Under the pieces are notes generated by a model. That model searched no databases and had not been told where the DNA came from. It was given only the letters and a program-made list of their open reading frames with translations. Of a stretch of DNA of 64,000 nt, positions 26,201 through 37,500 are shown piece by piece. The stretch is from Sarcocystis neurona (Eukaryota; Apicomplexa; Conoidasida; Eucoccidiorida; Sarcocystidae). The stretch spans positions 3,901,604 to 3,965,603 of the forward strand of contig KL647288.1 in assembly GCA_000727475.1 (NCBI GenBank), written 5' to 3'. How positions within the stretch are numbered: position 1 is the first letter of the stretch; each line of letters starts with the position of its first letter. The position numbers and the translations under genes were made by a program.

Positions 26201-26896
26201 CGCCCTTGCACGTCTTCAACGATATCGTCACCTACACCACCCACAGGTCGGGAGCGGAGGGTCAGGAGCAGCAGCAGCAGCAGCCAGACCGCAGCAGCAG
26301 CCAGACCGCAGCAGCAGCCAGACCGCAGCAGCAGCAGGAGCCGGAGACAATTAGCCAGCCAAGGCGCATCACCACCCGCAGTGCAGACCCGAACGCACAT
26401 GAAGCCCCGCGACAGCAGCAACACCGACACAGACACGGCAGTAAGACAGGCCGTCGCGGAGGCAGAAACAGAAGCACAGACACCAGTAGACACGTCAGCC
26501 GCAACAGGGCCACGCAACGAAGCGCGAGTCGCAACAGCATAGAAACCACTATAGCACTACGACTAGCAGCAGCAGTGGACGGCCCACCATAAACAGGACT
26601 GCCGCAACTGCGGCGTCAGCAGCACCACGAGACACGACTGCAATTTCCGTGTTCGTGATGAGGGAAAAAACACTTTGTCTTCGTCGGTGTGGTGTACAAG
26701 AGGGTGAACTGGTTGGAAGGAGAAAAAGCGGCATTTGCGGAGAAAAGAGCAGAATTATTACGTGCGAAAGACACGGGCTGGGACGCATACAAATTGCAGC
26801 AGATGAGGGAAACGCGCCGGAGGCACCCACTACCGCCTTTGCAACAGTCGAAGAGACAGTAATCGAAATACTCCCATGGCCTCTTTCGAACCGCAT
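17249..26896 (-). CDS. LAP: Leucyl aminopeptidase, peptidase family M17 (eight exons)
   Basis: Metallo-aminopeptidase that removes N-terminal residues, preferably Leu, from peptides; M17 enzymes are hexamers with two metal ions per active site. Exons, 5' to 3' on the minus strand: 26896-26834, 26231-25993, 24843-24496, 23737-23638, 22342-22229, 20993-20335, 18924-18768, 17386-17249. They total 1818 bases (605 residues plus TAA), every joint keeps phase, and all introns are GT-AG. The length equals that recalled for the Plasmodium falciparum enzyme. Exon 6 (residues 289-508) carries the catalytic core: Lys366, Asp371, Lys378, Asp390, and NTDAEGRL with Asp450, Glu452 and Arg454. NYCNPVSL lies in exon 5. 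The C-terminal exons read TPWAHLDIAGPAWD and VRTLVEYALE, typical of the family end. Ala-rich insertions interrupt the N-terminal domain (exon 3) and the loop before the core (about residues 331-357). The first exon (start ATG at 26896) is the least certain part, as the N-terminus is poorly conserved. No signal peptide is seen, so a cytosolic location is inferred. Confidence 0.95.
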
Positions 26897-27135
26897 TCCT
26901 GGCGGGACGGAGGCACCTGCAGCGCCGTGCACTCTGTGCTACATCTTTTTATAGTCAGATGTGCCCGCACGCCGTTACCGATATTCAGCTGTACAGATGT
27001 ACACATCTGTGTACACAAACAAACACGTATGCATCTGTTTTTCTGCTTGTTCACTACATGTCTTTACGTCCGTGTGAACGTTGGCAAAGCAACCAAGTGT
27101 ACTCCACAGAGCACTTCAGTAGCTCAGCTGTAATG

Positions 27136-27140
<5 letters not shown>

Positions 27141-27172
<32 letters not shown>

Positions 27173-27176
27173 GTGT
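27141..27176. repeat. TG dinucleotide microsatellite
   Basis: TG repeated about 18 times with one GC interruption, about 250 bases 5' of the first aminopeptidase exon and at the edge between repeat-rich and repeat-poor DNA. Confidence 0.9.
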
Positions 27177-27824
27177 CATTATGGGGGTGTGTGTACGTGC
27201 GCTTGTGTGTGCATTCTACACGGAGGAGGGTACCTGTATTGTACTTTCGCGTCACCCAGGTAGTTTGAAAAGCCTCCAGATACGCGTGTGCTTTCGTCTA
27301 CGCAAAACCTGTAAGCTACAGACGAAGTAGATGATGGGACGAAGCGAAAGTGGACACCTGCATGCAGATAGCCTGTTCGTCTATCTGTGAGATAAACATA
27401 AACCGCTGTATGCGAAGACGTATCACTACATGTGTATGGGGATGAATATATGCCGCGCCAGTCACGGCAACCGGAGGCGAGTCCGTCATTCTAACAGCAA
27501 ACCGAAACTATTCAGAAGCTTTAGCGAATCGGGTCGCTATTTGCCCGTGTCGGGATCGCCGTCTGTCTCCAGGCCAGGAGGAGGCAGCCCGCAGCATATA
27601 CGTCTCTGAGGACACTACTGCAAATTATTGGTAACTGTGCCTCTGGTTCATTTTTACGACTCCGGCTCGTTTCGAAGACTCCATGTCGTTTCGACGACCC
27701 TCCCTGGTCTCGAGGACTACGGACACATGTGTGTAGTATAGAGAGCTGCGTTCAGGGTTGAATTTCTCTGCAACGCAGAAACGGTGAGCTTTCGACAGGA
27801 CTCTTCACTAGCTGTCGTGGCTCG

Positions 27825-28703
27825 TCATTTTCCAAGGAACTCCTCGTTGAGCAGTTGTGGCCGGCGGCGAAGGCTTACGTTTTCCGCAGGCCTGCATCCC
27901 ACCATGGGGATGCTGCGCGGTTCACCACTCAGGACGACGGGAGTCTCCGGGATTTCCATCGTTGATTCTTTTTTGCTGTTCACAGCAGTGGAGGCCAAGC
28001 GCCGATAGCCCGGACAGAGGGAGTAGTCCTCTTCAGTCAAAAAAGTAGATTTTTGCCTAATGTACGGCGGCAGTGGGGTTCGGAAAAAAGACGCGGTAGT
28101 AGCGGGAGACACCTGCCCGCGAGAAGAGACACGACCATCAGACGCAGACGCGGTAGCCACAAGACTTCCACACGAAGCTGAAGGAGGTCTTTGCAGAAAA
28201 GAAAACACAAATGAAGTGCTCGACGCAGTGTTACTGTTCACAGAAGTGCTGCCGCGTGTTACAGAGCTACTAGTGCTGCCAGTCACGCATCTGCTCGCGA
28301 TGGTGCTGCTGGTGCCGGCCACATGGCCGCTCCTGCTTCCAGGATCCTGGAAGAGCTTCTCAGAGTTTACACGGAAGTGCGCTACTGCGCTATTACGATG
28401 CACGAAAAAGGCAGGCACACGCACATTACGCTTGCAGCGGGCGGTCCAGAAAGGAAGACAAGGCAACTGACACATACAGCGTGCTAGTTCAGACAGGCGC
28501 TCCGTGTCAACGAAGATTACTAGATTTCTACTGGTTCTGGGGCACGCACGTTGGAGAGGACGCGCGACAGCGCGTTGCGGGGGCATGGAGAGCACAAGAT
28601 GATTAGGTGGGTAGAACAGAACAGCAGTAACTACGGTGCAGGCATTGAGCAAAAACACGCACCAGATTGTTTTGACTACCTGCAGCAGTAATGCTACGCA
28701 CAT
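27825..28703 (-). CDS. 292-codon open frame, hypothetical protein with N-terminal hydrophobic segment
   Basis: Longest open frame in the repeat-poor DNA, and far longer than chance allows there: by a simple 3-in-64 stop estimate about 0.002 such frames are expected over both repeat-poor blocks. It begins MCVALLLQVVKTIWCVFLLN at an ATG and ends EEFLGK-TGA. Residues 2-32 are hydrophobic and could be a signal anchor. The middle (about 125-175) is Ser/Thr-rich, the C-terminal part has several prolines, and there is no trinucleotide repeat. A GTAGTC right after the eighth codon could be a donor, so the frame could also be the last exon of a longer minus-strand gene whose other exons lie at 29.2-32.1 kb. 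The 136-codon frame on the other strand (28060-28470) is taken as a shadow. The family is not recognised. Confidence 0.6.
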   Translation of the reverse strand: MCVALLLQVVKTIWCVFLLNACTVVTAVLFYPPNHLVLSMPPQRAVARPLQRACPRTSRNLVIFVDTERLSELARCMCQLPCLPFWTARCKRNVRVPAFFVHRNSAVAHFRVNSEKLFQDPGSRSGHVAGTSSTIASRCVTGSTSSSVTRGSTSVNSNTASSTSFVFSFLQRPPSASCGSLVATASASDGRVSSRGQVSPATTASFFRTPLPPYIRQKSTFLTEEDYSLCPGYRRLASTAVNSKKESTMEIPETPVVLSGEPRSIPMVGCRPAENVSLRRRPQLLNEEFLGK

Positions 28704-29174
28704 ATTAAAGATGGAAAGGCAGACCCTTGTTCTGGTCTCGGGGTAACTTGAGAGTTACTCTTGTGGAGTGTGCACTTCAGAACATCTGGGACAACGCTGT
28801 AGCACCGGCTAGCAACCAAACGGTTCCCAGAGGAGAGCGGAAAAGACTTTCTCACTGATGCGACATTGCAAACTACGTCATCCGCTTCTCGGCTGACAGT
28901 AGTAGTGCCTCGATACCCGCGGGAGGGGGCACCGACGACAGGAGAGCCAGCGTGTGGTGGGCGCGATACTAGCTTCCTACACGGAGCTTCTAAACGCTGC
29001 GCCAGCTAAAGCCCAAGACGAGGCGGACCACGACCAGAGACGAATCACCGAATGCGCTTTCATTCACAGAAACACCGTGTAATGTAGTGGAATCGCTGTC
29101 GTGCCGCACCCACCAAGCTAAGGACAATCATATACGAGTGATACAATGCAGTGCAGGGCCGCCCCAGTACAACC

Positions 29175-32101
29175 CGCGCCCACACGAAAGCCACCCGGGG
29201 GAGCGAGCAAACACGGCAACGGCTCCGGTGTAGCACGGGGGCACTTCGGCTCTGCTAGCGGCGTCTGCGCATGTGGAAGGCGCGGCATTTCCGAAGCAGA
29301 AATCGCAAACTGAAGCCGCCTTTCGAAGAAGGAGACTGACTCAGGTTGGGAAAGAAGCGTAGTACTCGTCAGGTCTGGGTGCACGGCAGGAATTTCCACG
29401 AACTTCAATGTGCACCGTCGACGGCGCAGAACCATGTGACGAACCGTCAGGCCCCAACCCCGGCGCACGGAGCAGAAGGTGCCATCCAGAAAAGGCGTTA
29501 CTTCTAATACTCGTACTTAGAGCCTACGACTGATTTCAAAAAGAAGAGGCACGGTCACAACAACCAATTCTACGACCAGGATACACAGTACTACTCCCCG
29601 AGACCCGCACGAATCACGGCAGCACGTCACGCGTCGAAGCTCCTCCCACGCGTGCACGCGGAAGAGCACGCGTGCGGACTTCTCCGTCACAGCTCCGCTC
29701 CCTGTTCGGGTTCTGGTAGAATGCCGCTTGGTAGTGGTCTTTCATGCAGCAGATTCTGTGTGAACAATGTAGACAACAGCTCGCTTCATGTTCTGCGGGC
29801 ACATAGGATGGGGGACCTCTACGCAGGCGTACCTGGTCCTGTGTACTCGTTGTCGGCCAACAACAGCACGGTATCCGCTAAGTGGTCGCCCGTATGCTGC
29901 GGTCGTCAGTGTCGGTGGTCACCACGGGAATTTACAGCCTAAACGTACCACTGTCGAAACGTCCTTCAGCAACTGTAGTCTACTTTTTGCATGTGCACGC
30001 ATAACCTTGACATCCCGAAGAGGGCGAAGATGCTCAAAAATGCTTCTGGTATGAGGCATTCAGTTCCAGGGACTGCTGGCGAAAGTGAGCTCCTGGCTAT
30101 TTCAAGGACGCCGGGAGCAGGCCTGCCAACTAGCCGGCTGGCATCACCAGCTATCCGTGCATGAACACTGTAGACAAACATTGGCTACTCGCCGTACCAG
30201 GTCGCAACCGGTGAGGCCACCTGCCATATAGCTGGCAGAACACCAGCCAAAGTTGTGTAGCCGCTACCTTCACACAGAGCGCGAGCGAGCTCTGTCCGGG
30301 TAGCTTGTGGTGCGGGAAAGGACGTTTGTTGTAGGGGTGGCTGCACAACTGGGTAACCACGAAGCCCAGCGACCGTGCCCATCAGCAGCGAGCCCGACTC
30401 AGAAGTCGTAGGAACCGGACCCCACTTAGCCGGCGAGCTCCTGGTGAGTAGGCCTCAGCACACAACATAAGGAGCTCGCACCAGCTAACGCCAGAGACCA
30501 CAGCTCCACGAAGATGTTGAGGGCCGCCGTGGCAGTGTCAGGATCCGAGTCCACAGCACTTTGACACCTCACGACGCTTAGAACTGGGTACACGTGGAGT
30601 CACGGAGCCGGCGACGCAACCAATGATACGTAGCAGCACGGCACCTGGGAAGCAGTTTGAGGCGTTACGGTGTTCACGTGACGAAGAACGCTGACAAGCC
30701 CAGCTTGCGGCAAGTCGGGGGAGGATGGAGACCGTGCACGTTATCTAGCGCTCAAGGGAACAGTGCTCGAAAGAGCAAGACTCCTGCCAAAACAGCTAGT
30801 TAGTAGCATACAAGTCTCAACTAGTGCGCGGACCTCACCGTGATGCGAAGTGACCTACACTTTTAGGTGGTCGCGCCACCGCCGACCCCTCCGCGCATAC
30901 TGCACTTCCTCTCTGCGGGTCGGCTGCGGAACACTTCACAGTTGCAAAGTGGGGGCCACTCCGTTCAGGGTTCTACGTGTGTTGTAACGCCGCACCGTTA
31001 AAAACAAAGGGATGTTTCAATTCATTACTTGTGTACACCTCAGATTCTTCATCGCAGGGTGCCGCTGTGTTACACCGACACATATGGGCACACAACATCT
31101 ATGCAGCCGTTCAGATTTTTTTGCATACTGCTGAGAATAATCCCTCGGCGCAGCCGCACATGTTCTAACTCGGAATTACACAATGTCGAGAGACTCGAGC
31201 CGGAAGCCCCACCCAGCAGGTGAAGAGGAGCACGCTCTACCGTATCCGCGGTAATGTGCATTTTCGCTTTTACAACGGCTGCTTGAACCTTAAAGACACA
31301 CGTAGGTTCACAGATGTGGGGTAAGCACCCTAACGTTCCACATACGTGTTTAGATGTGGTACTAGCAGCATAGCGTCCTCGATACTTGCGTTAAATGATT
31401 GCCCCACGTGAGTCGCAGACGTGTAGCTACGCCCGTTCTTGTCGTAGCTGCATCAGACTGCGCGCACTACTGCGCACGTTGTATCACCTTGTCCAGGAGT
31501 GTGTACATACATATATATATATATATACATACATACATGCTCAAAGGGTGTGTTGTAGCAATCCTGGCGTACAGAGGCAGGTATACGTGCCGTGGAAAAC
31601 CGTGATGGTCACTGCATCCAATACGCGATGCGACTCTAGTGCAGTCCTGTGAGCAGTTACTCCCATGGTTGATCGGTGCAGGCCACACAAATCAACCCGC
31701 CTGAGGAACACGCTCAAGGATTACGCTCCGAGTCACAATATATTCCGTAGCTTGCGTATGTTCGTCTGTGTACTCACTTCGCGAAATCCAAACATGCTAT
31801 GGTGACTGCTCGATGCCGTGTGTTTTGCGCCTGAAGCGTTTTGTGTGTGGGGGGAACTCCGTACCGTAGCAGACAGCAGGCTGCACAGTTTTTCCACAGT
31901 AAGGCCTTCATTAGTCCATATGTTTAGTAGTGCGTCACACACTTTGCTGAGGAGCTCCACGCCAGTGAGAGTAGCCAAATGTCGCTTACTCATCGCCGCT
32001 CTATTAAGCGAGTTGCTACATTCGGGAAGACCACATGGGCAGTTCCAACGGGCAGATACGCGACTACATCAACCATCAGATGATGCCCGTTACTGCCGTT
32101 C
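29175..32101 (-). other. Series of possible minus-strand exons in repeat-poor DNA
   Basis: Possible exons read downstream: about 32095-32010 (HHLMVDVVAYLPVGTAHVVF), 31965-31877 (LLSKVCDALLNIWTNEGLTV, donor GTACGG, phase 0), 31257-31100 (TADTVERAPLHLLGGASGSS), 30446-30215 (ATRTELARALCEGSGYTTLA), 30158-29983 (GDASRLVGRPAPGVLEIARS, donor GTAGAC) and 29270-29175 (TPLAEPKCPRATPEPLPCLL). Several neighbouring joints agree in phase. Joining the exon near 30215 to the next would need an intron of about 30 bases. These could belong to one gene ending in the 292-codon frame, but chance assembly cannot be excluded at this length. Confidence 0.22.
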
Positions 32102-33357
32102 GAGGTAATCAAAACCTGTAGGATATGTGCTAAACCTCTCTAAGACATGGTAGGTAGTTTGCCAGGATGTGATTCCGCGTAGCCGATGTCCAACGAATAC
32201 ACCACAAGCATCACACGTAAAGACGGCGCCCTCTCTATCTCGTGCATCATTCTTCGTGTTCTCACACAAACTGCCGCTGTAGCACCAGCTCCACAGCTAC
32301 AGCAGGCAGACACAAAGGAAAATCTTGGAGAAGGGAAAATATGGAAGACGTAACGCGGGAGAAAGAGGATGCAAGTTTGTGGCAAACGTCAAGACGGTGG
32401 AACACGAGTAGGTGCGCCATCTTCTATCCCATCGGCAGTAGCCTACAAGATGCACATGTGCACGATTCTGCCGGCCGAGTAATCAAGAGTGAGCAGGTAC
32501 AACACAGCCTCCTTCGTTAGAACGAAAGCCACACACATTGTCACGAGATTTCTGTGGTGAAGCTTCGGATGCCTGCTAGTCTGAGGAAGCAGGACTCTTC
32601 TGCGAGGAGTTACTCAAGAAAGCTACGGCTGCCTTTAAATTCGAGAAGCGGCAAGAGACAAGGAATGCAGTCAGCAGGTGTAAGCGGCAGTGGCGACGTG
32701 GAGGGAAATGTGCGAAGTGCAGTAATTCACTGGCCGAGGGAAGCACACAAACTGCCCCTTGGAAGCATCCTACCGTGTCTTCGCCACCACCACTTTACGC
32801 ACGCACACGCAGAAGCTACTGTATTGAGGCATAGGCATTAGAGGTCGTCGATTAGTCCTACCCGACTGAAGTAAGGCAATGCCTTTGACACAGCAACCTT
32901 GCGCGCGACACCATTACTGTTTACGTATGCATATATATATGTAAATGTGTAATGTTGCAAGACTAGTCTACGGCCATCAGGCACGTGTGGAACTGAGCCC
33001 TACAAAAATCAGGCGGACGCACGTGTGCTAACACGTTTTTGCGGTGGTTACTACTCTTACTTTTTGGTGGGCAGGCCTGTGAAAATGTGTGACAGTGCAG
33101 TCTCCCCATTAGAACACACGCCACATCCTGTCAGCGTCAGCACGTCTCAGCATGCCTGTCTCCCCTCAAGGATGTTTGGCCACTGCCTAACTAAGTCACG
33201 GGGCTAAGCGTCGCAGCATAATGTGATGCAAACACCATGTGTTGACGGCTGTGTGTGATAAATTTCTGAGGTGGCGCGAACGTATTTTTCCACGCCGACA
33301 GTGTGTGGCAAGTAAACAACGGTTGTCTCCTATTGCCCCAGCAGGAGGGGGTAGTGT

Positions 33358-34600
33358 TCAGTAGTTTCGTACCAGCTCAATGTCTGCGCGGAAATTCCAA
33401 ACAACACTTGGCGAGCTCCCCACCTTTTCAGTTGTCTACCTCGTGATTCGTTTCGTGCCCCATAGCGTGTGTTCGTGAAATACATCTGCCACCATAAGCC
33501 CCGAATAACTACCTTATGAGGGAACATATGTATTTTTCGGCTCTAACCAGTATGGGGGTGAGTCGTGCTACCTGCATAAAGTGCAATGAAGCACATTTCG
33601 GTTAGCAGACGACTGCAGTGATGAGACGGCCGTCGTTACACGTTCACACGCTCAGACCCAGTAAAGCCGTACCTGCATGCAGGCAGTCGCAGTGTAGAGA
33701 AGTCAACATCTATGTGCAGGTGCGCAGGTGCAGAATAGGAACACCTGTATGCGTATAACGTATTTGAAGACACGTGACGGAGCAACTCGGCATCTTTCAG
33801 ACTGTACAAGCAGCAGCGAGCAATTCATTTCGCGGGCCACAGCACGCAGCGTTTCATCGCTATCATCGTTGTTTTCTACGCCTTGTACTCGTTTGCTGCG
33901 ATTCGTTTTCCGCCAGAGGACTTGGACATGCTTTCCCCGAAAGTAAGAGTGTTCGTCCGGATGAGCCTGAGAAAATCCTACACACAAGTCTCCTAGTGTC
34001 CTATACTCCTATATGTGCGGCGAGTGTGTATATGTATACATATATGTATATACATATATATATGTACATCTATTCGTGTATGTGCTCCACGTCGATATAC
34101 ACCACTACACATGCACGGATGCAGTTCTGAAAGAACAGCACACTAGTCTACTGCATAGACCAGTTCAGCCTCATGAACTGCACCGTTGACCGAGAGGCCT
34201 ACCGTCTACAAGTACACGCATAGCATGCATCCATGCATGCTACTTCTACCGTACCAGATGAGGCTTTGGTTTTGGTCGTCCCGTGCGGCTATCCGACTTC
34301 CCATCTGACTCAGAGCCCAATGAAGGCTCGCACTGTCGCAGCCCTGCACATATATCTCGACAGCACTCATATACCTGCATTAAGAACAGTTTATCCGTCC
34401 CCCACGCTTACACATGAGTGCGGATGGTTAGACAGAAATACACACGTACACATCTCTGCGGTGAACGACACACTCGCGTGTCCACAAAATGTGTTAGCAA
34501 ACCGCCCACGACGTCGCGGCGTTCTCACATCCGCACGCTCTTCCTGTAGCTTTTGCCACGCCTCCCTTATACGCACACAAGTGCAATCAATGCACGACAT
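33358..34600 (-). CDS. Candidate four-exon gene, 130 residues, faint cystatin-like pattern
   Basis: Exons 34600-34529, 33966-33745, 33512-33440 and 33383-33358 total 393 bases, all joints in phase, with donors GTGAGA, GTGTTC and GTAGAC. Exon 2 is the best part: 74 codons between a TTTTCTCAG acceptor and a GTGTTC donor (SDETLRAVAREMNCSLLLVQ). The order of a helix-like AVAREMN segment, then KYVIRIQVVIRGLWWQMYF, recalls the helix and the Q-x-V-x-G loop of cystatins (cysteine protease inhibitors), though a residue is inserted in the loop and no signal peptide is present. This is inference from a short pattern. The plus-strand frame at 34233-34604 competes with exon 1. Confidence 0.25.
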
Positions 34601-34604
34601 ATAG

Positions 34605-37500
34605 TCGTTCTGAGAGATTCGCTTTTACGTGTCTGTGTCTCAAGGTTTCACATCTTTTGCATAAGTGTCCGTCCTGAATGTGTTCGCCTTCCTTCGCTAC
34701 GCAGTGCAACCGCGGAGACACACAGGTACACAGGTGTACAGGTCTTCTTGTAGAACTCGACTGGCGTCAATACCCAGGAGTAATCTTCAAGCAGGAGTAC
34801 ACCACAATCCTCGATTGAGGCCACTTTAGCGGAACCTTAATGCCACGGATCACGTACGCTTCTACGGTGAATCTCCATAAGGCTGTTTCAACGAGAAACG
34901 TCCGCTTATGCATCGAGTGCGTACAAGGGCACAGAGGAAAACAAGATATAAAGATGTACGTGATATGATAGCTAGGTGCTGCGGCGAATCTCTCTGCCTA
35001 CTTACGTGTGCTTCGAGCACGTGAGCCTACACGTGTGTAAAACACTGTTACGGTTGCGTAAAAGCTGATGCGGCACGATTGACTACAAGTAAACTGGGTG
35101 CACTGCGATTCTAGAAGATGTCCTGAGAACTTGGAGCACTACTATTTCATCCAGCAGCCGTCCATGTATTAGTGTCTGCACGTCCATCCATTTGTATGTT
35201 TCTTTGCGTGTACCATCCGTCATTTGCTTCCAGTGCCAACAAAAGTGGCAAACATAGTTAGAATGAAATGGGTATAGCAGACGGTGAAGAGAAAGCACCG
35301 AATCGGCTTCGCACGGGCACCGAACAAAATCGTACAGGCAATGCTTGTTGGTACACAGTGAGAGGTCAGTGGCAGTAGCACCACCGGTTGTATTGCTACT
35401 GGTGGAACTAACAGAAGCAGTAGCACAGGCAAGAAAGGTTTTCCAAAGCAGTAGACAGAGCTACCACCACGAAAGTCTGCGGTAGGTGTCGCAAATGGCG
35501 TCTGGTAAGAGTTGAAGCGATATTGGTAGGAAATGTGATGTTACAGAGTTATCGGTGCAAAAGCATTGCCAAGGTTGCAATCAGAGGTCACTTTCATGCG
35601 AAGGAGCACATCTACTTGTGGTAGGCCAAGCAAAACCCACATTGTAGTAGAGGATGAAAGCGTGGAAGTACGTAATTAGATGATGACACCTATGATATAT
35701 ACCCTTTGCCTCTCCCACCCGCCGTCTGCCAGCTGTGACTGGATTTCAACAACAATCTAGACGATGAAGGTCTTCAGTCTTCATGCGACGAGACACGTGA
35801 CAACTCCAGAAGGGGACGGTTTGCACATCAACATTAATTCGTACCCCAAAGAAATCACTGCATTAAATATATGAACTTTAGATATTGACGCCTCAGTCTG
35901 GGAGTGGCGAAAATACAGAGACTCACTGTGTGACATTTTCAATGTACCTGAGTAATGCTGTGCACGCAGTTCATGACTGTGGTTTTTAGCAGTCACTCGC
36001 TCGCTTGAAGGAAGCATCTGGCACCTGTTATGCGGATAGTTACAGTTTCACAATGTCACATATGCTCCACACACTACAGTGACCTACGCAAATACTTCTG
36101 CCGTGCCTCCGTAGTAGGAGACGCACGTCAGTGAACAGAGGAACTGCCTCCTTGTCACTGTTGATGGCGCACGCTGACACGCCTGCTCGTACCTGAAGCG
36201 GATGGCGGCCCTGTTGGTGCTCCTGCAGCAGAGCAGGAAGCGAGCCGAGACGTTCCAGCACACTGGCTCTGCTGTGGCGCTTTGTCTCTGTCAAACATAT
36301 CAAATTAGCATTAAAAACTGGCAGCCCGAGTTTTTGTAGTGTGGCGCACACACCGCCACAAGGTTGCACTGCAGGCAGTGCAGAGAGCAAGAACGCCTTA
36401 CACCTTTGCGTCACTTGAACACAGCAGGGCTTTTCTGCCTTCTCCTCTCCGCTTCCCCTTACATATCTTGTGCGACAGTTCGTACGCAGGAGCGTCATTG
36501 CTCTTCTTCTCTCTGTGTCCTTGAGATATGAATTGATGGTGCCGTAAGGCTGCTGCTACTGACAGGGCACGAAGCTTCATTTTCCTTTCTTCTGCGCCCT
36601 TCTCTCCTGCGTTTATATGATATCCTTACAGCCGCTGCTCGTTGCATAGCAGAACCTTTGTCTGGTGTTCTCTCTGCTTCCGCCCGTGCCACATCCTTCC
36701 TGCTTCAAATCAGGTGCTCAGTGCAGCACACTGCACGTTTCTACGCCGCTTCGCAGACAAGTGTCATACGTGCTCATCCGGGAGTTTATGTATGTACTCG
36801 ATCACCGCCATGCTACAGCGCCACTCACTAAGATGTTGGCGTTGTGTGGCTCACAGCACTAATGTATCACACTTGGACCCTAGTTTTACATACAGTGTCC
36901 AGCGGTGCAGCATTGCGACCCTTTCGAATGACGGCTGTTGCTGCCGCTTCTGAAGGTGGAGTAAGAAGGCTTACGGCACTTTATCACAGCGCATTACCTG
37001 ACTGGCTGCAGTTCACACAATGGAATCGCAAACATACCATGCACGGAAGAACTTTCTCCTTCGTTAACGACTCCTGAGGCTTATGGGGGTGGAGCACCAG
37101 TTACGACTGCACTGTCTCGATGCAACTTACTGGGCCGAGAGAAGTTCATCAAAATATGATTCAGTAGCCCCTCTTGAATTAAGCCGTTAGGTTGGTGACT
37201 TGGGAGGAGACACTATTAGAACTTGGAAGCAGAGCTTTTCCGTTGGTGTGGAGCCTCAGCAGTGAGCCACGGGCACGCCATTGACAAGAGGACTGTTGCC
37301 CTTGCTGCAAGAGTAGCAGCAGTATACACAGTTCTCCGCAGATAGACATGATTCTTTCAGCGTATCTGCAGCCTTCGCAGCAGATTCATCGACCGTAAAT
37401 TGTGCAACAGTATCGCTTAGCGTACCGAAGGGGTCCCGAGGGGTCCGCCTTTCCCTGCTGTATATTAGGAGCACGCACGTGCATTTCTGCTACCATGGAG
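34605..37500. other. Repeat-poor DNA, no confident gene
   Basis: Apart from the small candidate at 35268-35679, there is a possible minus-strand exon at about 36293-36194 between a TTTGACAG acceptor and a GTACGAG donor, open in all three frames. There is also a plus-strand frame at 36929-37077 (ASEGGVRRLTALYHSALPDW) ending in TGA. Neither can be joined to anything. No repeats or RNA genes are seen. Confidence 0.2.
35268..35679 (+). CDS. Candidate three-exon small gene, 96 residues
   Basis: Exons 35268-35364 (MGIADGEEKAPNRLRTGTEQ...), 35421-35481 (VAQARKVFQSSRQSYHHESL) and 35547-35679 (VIGAKALPRLQSEVTFMRRS..., to TAG) keep phase. The second donor, GTAGGTG, and the AAATGTGATGTTACAG acceptor are good matches. 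No family is recognised. The exons are short enough to be chance. Confidence 0.22.

Larger units (their letters stand above)
27100..37500. other. Repeat-poor chromosome segment
   Basis: CAG/CTG runs vanish and TA/TG microsatellites become rare (only short ones near 31510, 32930 and 34050). Base composition is near even. The change at about 27,100 follows the TG tract at 27141; the change back comes with CTG runs from about 37,740. Confidence 0.7.

Noticed and set aside
26894..26932. Upstream in-frame start for the aminopeptidase at 26932
   Set aside because: That codon is GTG; the ATG at 26896 is the first proper start and gives the expected length.
29652..29942. 96-codon plus-strand frame
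   Set aside because: Within chance length; two frames are open over the same stretch and no splice partner was found.
34233..34604. 123-codon plus-strand frame from an ATG
   Set aside because: Its length is within chance expectation, and it overlaps a minus-strand exon candidate that links in phase to neighbours.
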